DNA of 15,789 nucleotides from an uncultured Oscillospiraceae bacterium. Its GTDB lineage: Bacteria; Bacillota; Clostridia; Oscillospirales; Oscillospiraceae. The notes beneath the pieces were generated by a model. That model saw nothing but the letters and a program-made list of their open reading frames with translations. It had not been told where the DNA came from and made no database searches. Numbering within the stretch: position 1 is the first letter of the stretch; the number at the start of each line of letters is the position of its first letter. This document shows positions 1-6,215 of this stretch, piece after piece. The stretch spans positions 1-15,789 of the forward strand of contig CAKTVW010000045.1 of NCBI GenBank assembly GCA_934630495.1, written 5' to 3'. Position numbers and translations under genes: made by a program.

Positions 1-13
1 TGTTTATACTCAT
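1..13 (-). CDS. Start of an unidentified minus-strand gene (partial)
   Basis: An ATG at 13-11 on the minus strand opens a frame reading M-S-I-N before the window ends. A GAGG box about 8 nt upstream, just after the stop codon of the polymerase fragment, supports it as the next gene of a prophage replication module. Four codons do not allow identification. Confidence 0.35.
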
Positions 14-26
14 GGGATTTACCTCG

Positions 27-401
27 TTAATCTTTCTTATAAAAATCGGTCTCATAGCCATCGGCACGAAGCTGTAATCCTTTCGCCCAGGGAGGGGTTC
101 TGCCCATCTGATCGCATATTGCCTGCAAAGACATCCGGTGGTCGGCTTCGATGACCACTTCATCGTGGATGTGCATCACGATGGAACAGCAGCGGAGCGT
201 TTTGATTGCATAGCAGAGAATGTCACGAGCCGTTGCCTGCACAATGTTCTCCACGAACTTGGGACCATAGCTGTCGAGCCGTTCCCACTTTTTTGTGCCA
301 CCGACACCTTCATAAGTGATACAGTCACCGCCGAACTTGTTCGTGCCGATCTTGGGCTTTACATACCTTGCAAAGGAAATCGCTGCGGATATTATCAGCA
401 A
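27..401 (-). CDS. Phage-type family A DNA polymerase, C-terminal fragment
   Basis: This is the last ~112 residues of a DNA polymerase I-like enzyme of the kind carried by Clostridia prophages. Seen: the segment KPKIGTNKFGG, then YGPKFVENIVQATARDIL, the palm-domain motif C HDEVV (with flanking VMHI and IEAD), and the C-terminus GLQLRADGYETDFYKKD. From family knowledge, motif C carries a catalytic metal-binding aspartate. The nucleotide-binding O-helix, the exonuclease domain and motif A are absent, so the fragment cannot be an active polymerase. Homology appears to stop near ARYVKPK (around 360-372); the first ~10 residues up to the ATG at 401 are the antisense of mcrB. The same bases therefore carry the end of one gene and the beginning of the other, marking a rearrangement or an assembly join. 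Confidence 0.8.
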   Translation of the reverse strand: MLIISAAISFARYVKPKIGTNKFGGDCITYEGVGGTKKWERLDSYGPKFVENIVQATARDILCYAIKTLRCCSIVMHIHDEVVIEADHRMSLQAICDQMGRTPPWAKGLQLRADGYETDFYKKD

Positions 402-1569
402 CGGATATTTTGACGATTACACCCTGCTGACAGATGAGCAGAAGAGACAGGTGGAATTCGTCCAGTTCCATCCGAGCTACGATTACTCTGATTTTGTTGA
501 AGGTTTGAGACCGAGGGTCAACGATGACGGTACTATGGGTTTTGAACTGCAGGACGGCATTTTCAAAAAGTTTGTTACTCGCGCCAGAAAGAACTACGAG
601 GATTCACAGAAATCCAAAGAAACGGTCGAAAAGGAACTCTCAGTTCAGGAAGCAATGGCAGAATTTTTCGCCAGCCTGGAATTGGGCGTTGATTCCTTCA
701 AAACCATCAATGGCAATGAATTTACCATCGTAAGCGTAGATGACAGCCACATTAATATCTCTATCCCTGGCAATGCAACGGTTAACAAACTCGCACTAAA
801 TCTTGATGAGGTTCGGAGAATGTTGGAGTCCGGTCTTCGGTTCGAGAAAATCAAGGACATCACGTCCTTCTTCGGAAAGTCCTTCGCAACGCAGGCATAC
901 TCCTACGACTTCGCTATCTACAAATCTATCAAGGCGAGAAAAGCTACCGGTTCCAAGATTCATGCAAAACAGACCGAATTGAAAAAATTCATTTTCATCA
1001 TCGATGAGATTAACCGTGGTGAAATATCTAAAATCTTCGGTGAACTGTTCTTTGCCATCGACCCTGGTTATCGTGGAAGATCCGGTGAGATATCTACGCA
1101 GTATTCCAATCTGCACCCCAACCCGGATGAAAAGTTCTACATTCCCGAAAACGTCTATATCATCGGCACGATGAATGATATTGACCGTTCTGTGGATAGC
1201 TTCGATTTTGCTATGCGCCGTCGTTTCCGCTTTGTGGAGCTTCGGGCAGACGAACGCCTTGAGATGCTGGCCTTGCTGGAAAACGAGGAGTTGGAGGCTG
1301 AAGCAATCAGAAGAATGGCTGCCCTTAACAAGGAAATTGCTGCCGTTGAGGATTTGAATGAGAATTATCAAATCGGTGCTTCTTACTTCCTGAAGCTGAA
1401 AACACTGGACTTTGACCAGCTTTGGACGGATTATCTGCAACCGCTCCTCCAGGAATACATTCAGGGTATGTACGATGAGGAAGGGATTATGAAACGGTTT
1501 GCAAAGGCATATGGCTATCAGCGACAGTCCAGAGGTGATGTACATGAAGCTACTCAGGATCAAGGATAA
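316..1569 (+). CDS. mcrB: 5'-truncated McrB, AAA+ GTPase subunit of a McrBC restriction system
   Basis: McrB is the GTP-driven motor that recognises modified DNA and loads the nuclease McrC. Homology begins at T-Y-L-A-K-E-I-A (base 361), the residues directly after the Walker A lysine in the family. It continues through VEFVQFHPSYDYSDFVEGLRP, a Walker B segment FIFIIDEINRGEISKIFGE (~aa 225-245), the sensor-like IIGTMNDIDRSVDSFDFAMR and an RRRFRF arginine cluster. The N-terminal DNA-recognition domain and the GxxGxGK part of the P-loop are missing. The first ~15 codons from the ATG at 316 are the antisense of the polymerase fragment, and no ribosome binding site of its own is evident. The product should not bind GTP. 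It overlaps mcrC by 26 bp. Family assignment is firm; whether the truncation is biological is open. Confidence 0.85.
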   Translation: MIQSPPNLFVPILGFTYLAKEIAADIISNGYFDDYTLLTDEQKRQVEFVQFHPSYDYSDFVEGLRPRVNDDGTMGFELQDGIFKKFVTRARKNYEDSQKSKETVEKELSVQEAMAEFFASLELGVDSFKTINGNEFTIVSVDDSHINISIPGNATVNKLALNLDEVRRMLESGLRFEKIKDITSFFGKSFATQAYSYDFAIYKSIKARKATGSKIHAKQTELKKFIFIIDEINRGEISKIFGELFFAIDPGYRGRSGEISTQYSNLHPNPDEKFYIPENVYIIGTMNDIDRSVDSFDFAMRRRFRFVELRADERLEMLALLENEELEAEAIRRMAALNKEIAAVEDLNENYQIGASYFLKLKTLDFDQLWTDYLQPLLQEYIQGMYDEEGIMKRFAKAYGYQRQSRGDVHEATQDQG

Positions 1570-2857
1570 CTCCCAACAGAAAAAAGATGCCTTTTCTCAA
1601 GTAGCGAAGCTGGCAGGTAAAATTGCAGATAAAACGTTGGAACAGCTTGAGCGTGAAGGTGTATTCGTATTTCCAGAAACCGTAAAAGATGCAGAGGATA
1701 TTACCCAAGATCAGATGATCCTCCAAAGCATCAATGACACCTTTCGTTCTGGCAATGTGATGGGTTTTCTCGGCTATGGTGATGAGCGGCTTGTGATCGC
1801 GTCCCGTTTTTGCGGAGAGGGTGAGGATTACTTTTTCCAGTATCTTTTAGATAAAGTCCTGGACTTTCCAAACATCGTAGATTTGAACTCCGATGCCAAT
1901 CAAGACAATCGGCTGTTCAATTTTCTGCTGTTTCTGTTTCCGTATTACCTCAAGGCAGCTATGCGGAAGGGGTTGTTCAAAAAATATATCCGCCGTAGGT
2001 ACAATGATGGAAATGTAAAAGGCACGATTGATGTCGCAAGACATATCGAGGAGAATACCCCATTTGTAGGAAATGTTGCATACAGCCAGAGAGAGTTTTC
2101 CTACGATAATAGTCTGATGGAGCTGGTGCGGCATACCATAGAGTTTATCAAAAGAAAGCCTTACGGAAATAAACTTCTTATCAAAGTGAAAGACGAGGTA
2201 AAACTCGTTATAGATGCGACTCCGGGATATGAGCCGTATAACAGGCAGAAAATCATTGAACAGAACAAAAAGAATACCGTCCGCCATGCGTATTACCGAG
2301 AGTACCATGCATTGCAGAGACTGTGCCTGCTTATTCTGCGGCACCAAAAGCACCAAATCGGTACAGGAACAAGACAAATATACGGCATCCTGTTTGACGG
2401 TGCATGGCTTTGGGAGGAGTACATCAATTCTCTCATTGATGACGTGTTCTACCACCCAATGAATAAAGGCGGAAAAGGCGCACAGAGACTCTTCGAAGGA
2501 AATGTGGGTCTTATTTACCCTGATTTCATCAGCCGTAACAGCGAAAAGCGAGTGATTGCTGATGCAAAATATAAACCAATCGATAATATCGGCAACCGGG
2601 ACTATCTGCAGGTACTTGCCTATATGTTCCGCTTCGATGCTCAAACGGGTTATTATCTCTATCCCGAAGCAGAAAACTCCGAGGGTCTGAGATTGCGAAT
2701 GAATCGCGGCTCTACCTATGAGGCGAATGTTATCCCACGGGAAGATATCAGCATAACCAAGCACGGATTGAAAATACCCATGGACGCTACTGATTATGCT
2801 GGATTTGTCTCAATGATGAAAGTTTCGGAACAAGAGTTTATGAGCGCATTCTGTTAA
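1544..2857 (+). CDS. mcrC: McrC-like nuclease subunit of a McrBC restriction system
   Basis: McrC supplies the endonuclease that cleaves methylated DNA when assembled with McrB. The 437-aa protein has a long N-terminal region followed by a PD-(D/E)xK nuclease core: LIYPDF (~aa 322-327) and VIADAKYKPI (~aa 337-346), matching the McrC/LlaJI-type catalytic pattern with two acidic residues and a lysine. I choose ATG 1544 because GAGG at 1532-1535 sits 8 nt upstream. TTG 1499, ATG 1511 and ATG 1538 are in-frame alternatives with poorer spacing. The gene overlaps the end of mcrB by 26 bp, typical of translational coupling. The reading frame is complete and catalytic residues are kept, so the damage in this cassette is confined to mcrB. 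A 43-bp gap with a fresh RBS leads to the next gene. Confidence 0.88.
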   Translation: MKLLRIKDNSQQKKDAFSQVAKLAGKIADKTLEQLEREGVFVFPETVKDAEDITQDQMILQSINDTFRSGNVMGFLGYGDERLVIASRFCGEGEDYFFQYLLDKVLDFPNIVDLNSDANQDNRLFNFLLFLFPYYLKAAMRKGLFKKYIRRRYNDGNVKGTIDVARHIEENTPFVGNVAYSQREFSYDNSLMELVRHTIEFIKRKPYGNKLLIKVKDEVKLVIDATPGYEPYNRQKIIEQNKKNTVRHAYYREYHALQRLCLLILRHQKHQIGTGTRQIYGILFDGAWLWEEYINSLIDDVFYHPMNKGGKGAQRLFEGNVGLIYPDFISRNSEKRVIADAKYKPIDNIGNRDYLQVLAYMFRFDAQTGYYLYPEAENSEGLRLRMNRGSTYEANVIPREDISITKHGLKIPMDATDYAGFVSMMKVSEQEFMSAFC

Positions 2858-2900
2858 AAAAGAACGGTCAACTTTATAAAATGATGGGAGGTGTACTGCA

Positions 2901-4436
2901 GTGGCGGACATGAAGCAAATCCACGAATTTGCAGTCAAGTGGTATGACAAATTCAGAAATAAGAAAACCACCTACATTGAACTGGTAGACCATTATATGG
3001 CTGATGACTGTGAGGCACTTGGGTTCGTAATGGACTGCGGTCATGCCTTTTCTGAGAAGTACGGCAAAGCTGCAAACGATTTTGAGGCACTGGAACGCAT
3101 CATCGGGGAGATAACTGATATTCCTTTGCTCGGATCGGCTATTTACTCCCGATGGCGGTATTTCAATCATTGGGCATATTCTGGTGAGGAAATTTTGGAG
3201 CTGAAGAACCGTGCGTGGTTTACGATGGCTCTATCCCGCCTGGGCGAATTAGCAGAATGTCACATGAAGCGGTTTAAAGGCACTCCGCAAAAGGTGCGCA
3301 TCGTTTCCAATAATATCTGCTATGGCCCACCGCCTGAACCAGATGACGAGGTTGAACAGCATATCACCATCAACGCCGATGGGCGCATATGGTTCTCAGC
3401 ATACAACTTTGGCTCTGGCTTTGATGGACATGAAAAGTCCAGGAGCAAAATTTATAAAATTGAAAAGGAAAGCGCCACAAAAGTGCTGAACAGCATAGCA
3501 CGATATTTCAGCACTGAGTACATTGAGGTTTTTGCTACCGATATCGGTGAATGGGAGATGGAGATCACCAACACCGAGGGAGATATTTATAAGTACCGTG
3601 GCTCGTTGATTGCTGATTTTGAAGTGGATGGCGTTGACCTGTCGGATATGGTGCGAGAAGCAGTCGAAATGGATGACCTTTATGTGTTTGACGGCAATAA
3701 CAAGCCAGACAGAGTTGACCGCGTCACCATCGATTATCACCGCATTACCAAAATGAAGCCGAAGCAGCCGATCTCCGAAACCGTTGAATATGTGACTTGG
3801 GACTACACCGAGAGATTGGTGCTTGACCGTAAAAGTGAGACCTTGGAGCATATTCAGAACATCGGCAGCGGTTGTGCTGTGTCCAGAAAATACTATGTCC
3901 AGGGTGGCGTTGAAGGCCTGCTCAATGATATTGATGCCGATGACCTGTTTGGCGAGATTGAGGGCAACCCGGATGATGCGGTAGACAATCCGCTTGAAAC
4001 CATAGATTACACGATCACAGTGGACTTCAAGAAAGGACCGCAGCGTGTCATCCAAGGAACATATGACAAGAAGGCTCTTCCGGAGCTCTGGAGCGATTTT
4101 GCTGAATCCGTATGGCAGTTTATGCGTTTCTACGGAATGGGGGAAATACTCAATCCTGCGGTCTATGAGAAGGTCAAGCGCCGCAGAACCGATTATATCT
4201 ACTGTAGCGTGGAATTTGACGAAGGCTACAAAAGTTATTATTACATTGCCGATGAGGACGATATTTCCGTTGGCGATTATGTGATTGTACCCGTGGGCAA
4301 GGATAACCACCACTCCGCAGCAGCGGTAGTGAAGGTGGAGTATTTCGCAGAGGAGGACGTGCCTCTGCCGCTTGACCGCACTAAGCATATTATCCGCAAA
4401 TGCACGGATGAAGATTTTGACCCGCCGGAGGAATAA
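2901..4436 (+). CDS. Conserved-looking 511-aa protein of unknown function, third gene of the McrBC cassette
   Basis: I cannot assign a function. The start is GTG 2901, with GGGAGGTG about 8 nt upstream. Three zones are visible. Residues ~1-120 form an acidic, aromatic-rich helical region (WYDKFRNKKTTYIELVDHY, SRWRYFNHWAY, RAWFTMALSRLGELAE). Residues ~130-265 and ~270-425 look like two related beta-rich units, each with an ITI/VTI strand opening and a helix-strand close (TDIGEWEMEI in the first, DYTITVDFKKGPQRVIQG in the second). Residues ~430-505 are a small strand-rich module with SVGDYVIVPVGKD and VEYFAEEDVPLP, ending in RKCTDEDF. There is no signal peptide, transmembrane segment or nuclease motif. 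It is acidic and probably cytoplasmic. Placement 43 bp after mcrC and 5 bp before the next gene implies one transcript; a defence role is inference from position only. Confidence 0.72.
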   Translation: MADMKQIHEFAVKWYDKFRNKKTTYIELVDHYMADDCEALGFVMDCGHAFSEKYGKAANDFEALERIIGEITDIPLLGSAIYSRWRYFNHWAYSGEEILELKNRAWFTMALSRLGELAECHMKRFKGTPQKVRIVSNNICYGPPPEPDDEVEQHITINADGRIWFSAYNFGSGFDGHEKSRSKIYKIEKESATKVLNSIARYFSTEYIEVFATDIGEWEMEITNTEGDIYKYRGSLIADFEVDGVDLSDMVREAVEMDDLYVFDGNNKPDRVDRVTIDYHRITKMKPKQPISETVEYVTWDYTERLVLDRKSETLEHIQNIGSGCAVSRKYYVQGGVEGLLNDIDADDLFGEIEGNPDDAVDNPLETIDYTITVDFKKGPQRVIQGTYDKKALPELWSDFAESVWQFMRFYGMGEILNPAVYEKVKRRRTDYIYCSVEFDEGYKSYYYIADEDDISVGDYVIVPVGKDNHHSAAAVVKVEYFAEEDVPLPLDRTKHIIRKCTDEDFDPPEE

Positions 4437-4441
4437 TTGCA

Positions 4442-4627
4442 ATGGAAAAAATTGATGTTATTAAGTTTATCAAGGCTCAAATCGATACCGAAATGACGAA
4501 GCTGAAGGACGCAAAAGACGATGATATGTATGCCCAAGGAAAAATCCTTGCTTACACAGACGTCACAAGAATGCTTCTGGAGGCTTGCCTGGCCGATTAT
4601 GTAGAGGGCACCGACAATAAGGAATAA
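4442..4627 (+). CDS. Small hypothetical protein (61 aa)
   Basis: The ATG at 4442 follows the previous stop codon by 5 bp, and a GGAGG at 4426-4430 inside the end of the upstream gene serves as its RBS, so it looks co-translated with the 511-aa protein. The product is charged and predicted mostly helical (FIKAQIDTEMTKLKDAKDDD, then ILAYTDVTRMLLEACLADY), with no membrane segment and no known motif I recognise. Its size and position would suit an adaptor or partner of the upstream protein, but that is inference. It is the last plus-strand gene before the repeat-rich gap. Confidence 0.6.
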   Translation: MEKIDVIKFIKAQIDTEMTKLKDAKDDDMYAQGKILAYTDVTRMLLEACLADYVEGTDNKE

Positions 4628-4639
4628 ACGAAAAAAGGC

Positions 4640-4675
4640 GCTAAACCTTTTAATTATGCCATACCTTTTAATTAT
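4640..4675 (+). repeat. Two tandem 18-bp repeats
   Basis: GCTAAACCTTTTAATTAT (4640-4657) is followed directly by GCCATACCTTTTAATTAT (4658-4675), a 16/18 match with no spacer. They lie just downstream of the last gene of the McrBC cassette and overlap the stop codon of a possible 51-aa minus-strand reading frame. They resemble iterons or protein-binding half sites, but two copies do not allow a function to be assigned. Confidence 0.6.
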
Positions 4676-4827
4676 TCCGAAATCCGTACACCGCAAGTCT
4701 TACACCCCATGTTGCCGCCGGACATTGGAACGGCAGAAATCTGTAACTGAATAAAGCGAACAAGGGCTTCCAAAGTCAGTATCTGACCTCGAAAGCCCTT
4801 GTTATATGCTTTTATCAGCAGGAACAT
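4672..4827 (-). CDS. Possible small ORF, 51 aa, with C-terminal CxxC
   Basis: From ATG 4827 the minus strand is open for 51 codons to a TAA at 4674-4672, starting MFLLIKAYNKGFRGQ and ending GGNMGCKTCGVRISE. A purine-rich AGGGAAAG precedes the ATG, a modest RBS. The C-terminal CKTC could bind metal, but one pair is not a zinc site by itself. The N-terminal coding part contains a large DNA palindrome (4759-4803), so the apparent ORF may be incidental, or the remnant of a mobile-element gene. There is no recognised family. Confidence 0.3.
   Translation of the reverse strand: MFLLIKAYNKGFRGQILTLEALVRFIQLQISAVPMSGGNMGCKTCGVRISE
4759..4803. repeat. 45-bp symmetrical inverted repeat
   Basis: Outer arms AACAAGGGCTT (4759-4769) and AAGCCCTTGTT (4793-4803) pair perfectly. 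Inner arms GTCAG and CTGAC (4775-4779, 4783-4787) pair around a TAT loop, with a 5/5 internal loop between the two stems. There is no U-run on either side, so it is a poor intrinsic terminator. The symmetry would suit a protein-binding or recombination site. Confidence 0.6.
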
Positions 4828-5059
4828 TGACTTTCCCTAGGGAAGAGGAAAAGCGTAGCAAATAAATGTCAAGGAACAATTTAATTTTTCTCGACAACCT
4901 TTTGATATTTCTCCCTACTTTTTGATTTTTCTCATTAGGGGGTGCAAAGCAAAAATCAGCAGCGCACCTTCGGTAAAATAGGAAAAACCCGAGCATTGAG
5001 AGGTTTTGCACCCCCATACTCGGAAAACTGCTTGCTATAAGGACTTCTTCGACAGGAAA
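4828..5059. other. Non-coding stretch with nested inverted repeats (arms at 4938-4948 and 5005-5015)
   Basis: GGGGGTGCAAA at 4938-4948 and TTTGCACCCCC at 5005-5015 form a perfect 11-bp inverted repeat 56 bp apart. A second overlapping pair, CCGAGCAT and ATACTCGG, brackets the right arm. I see no convincing gene; a 95-codon minus-strand frame across it is low complexity and spans the repeats. The stretch could be the end of a mobile element, since it abuts the tRNA-Ser terminator, but no integrase is in the window. Confidence 0.45.
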
Positions 5060-5104
5060 ATAAAAAAGTACGGTAGCCCATTGTATCATGGACTACCGCA
5101 CTTT
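5060..5104 (-). terminator. Intrinsic terminator of tRNA-Ser
   Basis: Read on the minus strand, AAAGTGCGGTAGTCCA pairs with the downstream TGGGCTACCGTACTTT around a short loop. The final ACTTT runs into a T-rich tract (TTTTTTATTTT). It begins immediately after the tRNA 3' end at 5106. Confidence 0.85.
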
Positions 5105-5105
5105 C

Positions 5106-5197
5106 TGGCGGAGAGGGCGGGATTCGAACCCGCGAGACGCTTTTAACGCCTACACGATTTCCAGTCGTGCGCCTTCGGCCAGCTCAGCCACCTCTCC
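5106..5197 (-). tRNA. tRNA-Ser (anticodon GGA)
   Basis: The 92-nt minus-strand sequence folds as a class II tRNA. Acceptor GGAGAGG pairs with CCTCTCC, followed by discriminator G and an encoded CCA. The anticodon stem CACGA/TCGTG holds the loop CTGGAAA, giving GGA. A long variable arm (TAGGCGTTAAAAGCGTCT) follows, then the T arm GCGGGTTCGAATCCCGC. GGA reads UCC/UCU serine codons. Its 3' end faces the repeat-rich region and the McrBC cassette, the side on which tRNA-targeting elements usually lie. Confidence 0.97.
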
Positions 5198-5225
5198 ATA
5201 CGCTGATTCCAAAATCAGCTTGAAT

Positions 5226-5254
5226 ATCATACTCGATTTTCGGCAATTTGTCAA
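5226..5254 (-). promoter_or_regulatory. Promoter of tRNA-Ser
   Basis: On the minus strand, TTGACA (5254-5249) is separated by 17 bp from TATGAT (5231-5226). A 7-bp hairpin (GCTGATT/AATCAGC, 5202-5219) lies in the short pre-tRNA leader. Confidence 0.85.
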
Positions 5255-5405
5255 GTGCTTTCTGTTCTTTTTTGGCATTCTTTTTTCGGAAGCAGCAGAA
5301 AGTCGTCGAATCTCGCCTATTTCCTCGCGCAAGCGCCTCAGTCGGTGTTTTTATAGCATGTCGGCGCTCTGCAAGGACCGCTGAAAAATGCAAAAAACAC
5401 GTTTC

Positions 5406-5873
5406 TCAGGCGGAAGCCTCGCTGGCCCATGCCAGCACCAGATCGCGATGCGTTTCTACGATCTCGAGCGTTTGCAGCTCTTCGCAGGTAAAAAAGCGCA
5501 GTTCGCCCGATTCCGCGCTTATTTTCAGAGAAACAGGCGCGTCCAGAACGGCGCGGAACAGTACGATCACCATGCGCCATACCGTTCCGTCGCGATATGC
5601 CGCGATGCGGTCATCATCACAAACACGCAGTTGGACAAACGCCTTTTCGGGCAGAAAGATCCCCGTTTCCTCCCGGACCTCGCGGGCGATCCCCTGCGTA
5701 TAGCGTTCGCCGCTTCGCAAACGACCGCCAATCAGGCCCCATTGACCGCAGTCATACCGCTTTTCGAGCAATAGCTTTCCGTCGTATTCCAAATAGACGT
5801 TCGCGCCGAGATGTGTCGGGCTGTTCGGCTTCGGCGCATCGGGATCATTAAAATAATACCGTGCGATCGACAT
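5406..5873 (-). CDS. NUDIX hydrolase
   Basis: NUDIX enzymes hydrolyse nucleoside diphosphates linked to another moiety, often sanitising oxidised nucleotides or processing nucleotide sugars and coenzymes. The 155-aa protein carries an exact Nudix box, G-x5-E-x7-REVREETGI, at residues 50-72, with the catalytic REVREE helix intact. The flanking sheet (GANVYLEYDGKLLLEKR before, VWRMVIVLFRAV after) fits the fold. I choose ATG 5873 because AAAAAGGAGG lies 7 nt upstream; the longer frame to 5924 begins inside a palindromic leader element and is unlikely to be translated. It is monocistronic, with its own promoter near 6050-6076 and an unusually structured 5' leader. Substrate cannot be deduced. No convincing terminator is visible in the 207 bp before tRNA-Ser. 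Confidence 0.92.
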   Translation of the reverse strand: MSIARYYFNDPDAPKPNSPTHLGANVYLEYDGKLLLEKRYDCGQWGLIGGRLRSGERYTQGIAREVREETGIFLPEKAFVQLRVCDDDRIAAYRDGTVWRMVIVLFRAVLDAPVSLKISAESGELRFFTCEELQTLEIVETHRDLVLAWASEASA

Positions 5874-5893
5874 CGTTCCGCCTCCTTTTTCTA

Positions 5894-6044
5894 ATACTGA
5901 TTCTTGATTAAAAGATTTAATCAAGAATCCCGTGTGCTACGCACACTCGCATCGTGCGAAAGCACGCTGCGCCGTCTCATACAGAATCTGACGCGCCCTT
6001 GGCGCTATAAAAAGCTTTTCAAGCTTTTTAACAGATTCTAGTAT
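5894..6044. repeat. Compact cluster of five hairpins with imperfect terminal inverted repeats (MITE-like or structured leader)
   Basis: Five stems lie end to end: 14 bp with AGA loop (5899-5929), 6 bp with TAC loop (5932-5946), CGTGC-GAAA-GCACG extended by CGCA/TGCG (5948-5971), GCGCC-CTT-GGCGC (5993-6005), and a 10-bp stem with TTC loop (6008-6030). AGAATCTG (5983-5990) pairs with CAGATTCT (6032-6039), enclosing the last two, and ATACT (5894-5898) pairs with AGTAT (6040-6044), enclosing everything. The block fills the space between the NUDIX promoter and its RBS, so it would be the mRNA leader. A TA at each end (5895-5896, 6042-6043) could be a target duplication. Mobile repeat versus regulatory leader is undecided. 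Confidence 0.75.
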
Positions 6045-6047
6045 AAA

Positions 6048-6076
6048 AGTATACCGTTTTTCCTGTTTGAATGCAA
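6048..6076 (-). promoter_or_regulatory. Promoter of the NUDIX gene
   Basis: On the minus strand, TTGCAT (6076-6071), a 17-bp spacer, then TATACT (6053-6048). The predicted start point near 6041 falls at the edge of the hairpin cluster, so the transcript would begin with that structure. Confidence 0.7.
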
Positions 6077-6103
6077 GTCCGAAAAGATTCGGCCGGCTGC
6101 AGC

Positions 6104-6131
6104 TTGACAATCATGCACGATCTGGTATACT
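6104..6131 (+). promoter_or_regulatory. Promoter of the zinc-ribbon membrane protein gene
   Basis: TTGACA (6104-6109), a 16-bp spacer, and TATACT (6126-6131) with an extended -10 TGG just upstream. It diverges from the NUDIX promoter, the two -35 boxes being about 27 bp apart. Confidence 0.82.
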
Positions 6132-6215
6132 GTAACTGTATTTATCCCGCTCGGATCGGCTTTTGCTGCCGCGCGGGAATTGCAGACGATACGGAGATGA
6201 GAAAGGAGAATGAAA

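Noticed and set aside
796..1563. Long minus-strand open frame opposite mcrB (255 codons)
   Set aside because: It is antisense to the clear McrB AAA+ motifs and has no recognisable domain or RBS.
1847..2764. Minus-strand frame of 305 codons opposite mcrC
   Set aside because: Shadow of mcrC, whose catalytic motifs lie on the plus strand.
3396..4442. Minus-strand frame of 348 codons opposite the 511-aa gene
   Set aside because: The plus-strand frame has RBS, operon spacing and protein-like composition; the antisense frame has none of these.
4802..5089. 95-codon minus-strand frame before tRNA-Ser
   Set aside because: It begins inside the tRNA terminator, crosses both inverted repeats, has odd composition and no RBS.
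5874..5924. Extended N-terminus of the NUDIX protein (17 extra residues)
   Set aside because: It starts in the first hairpin of the leader, while a strong GGAGG precedes ATG 5873, where homology begins.
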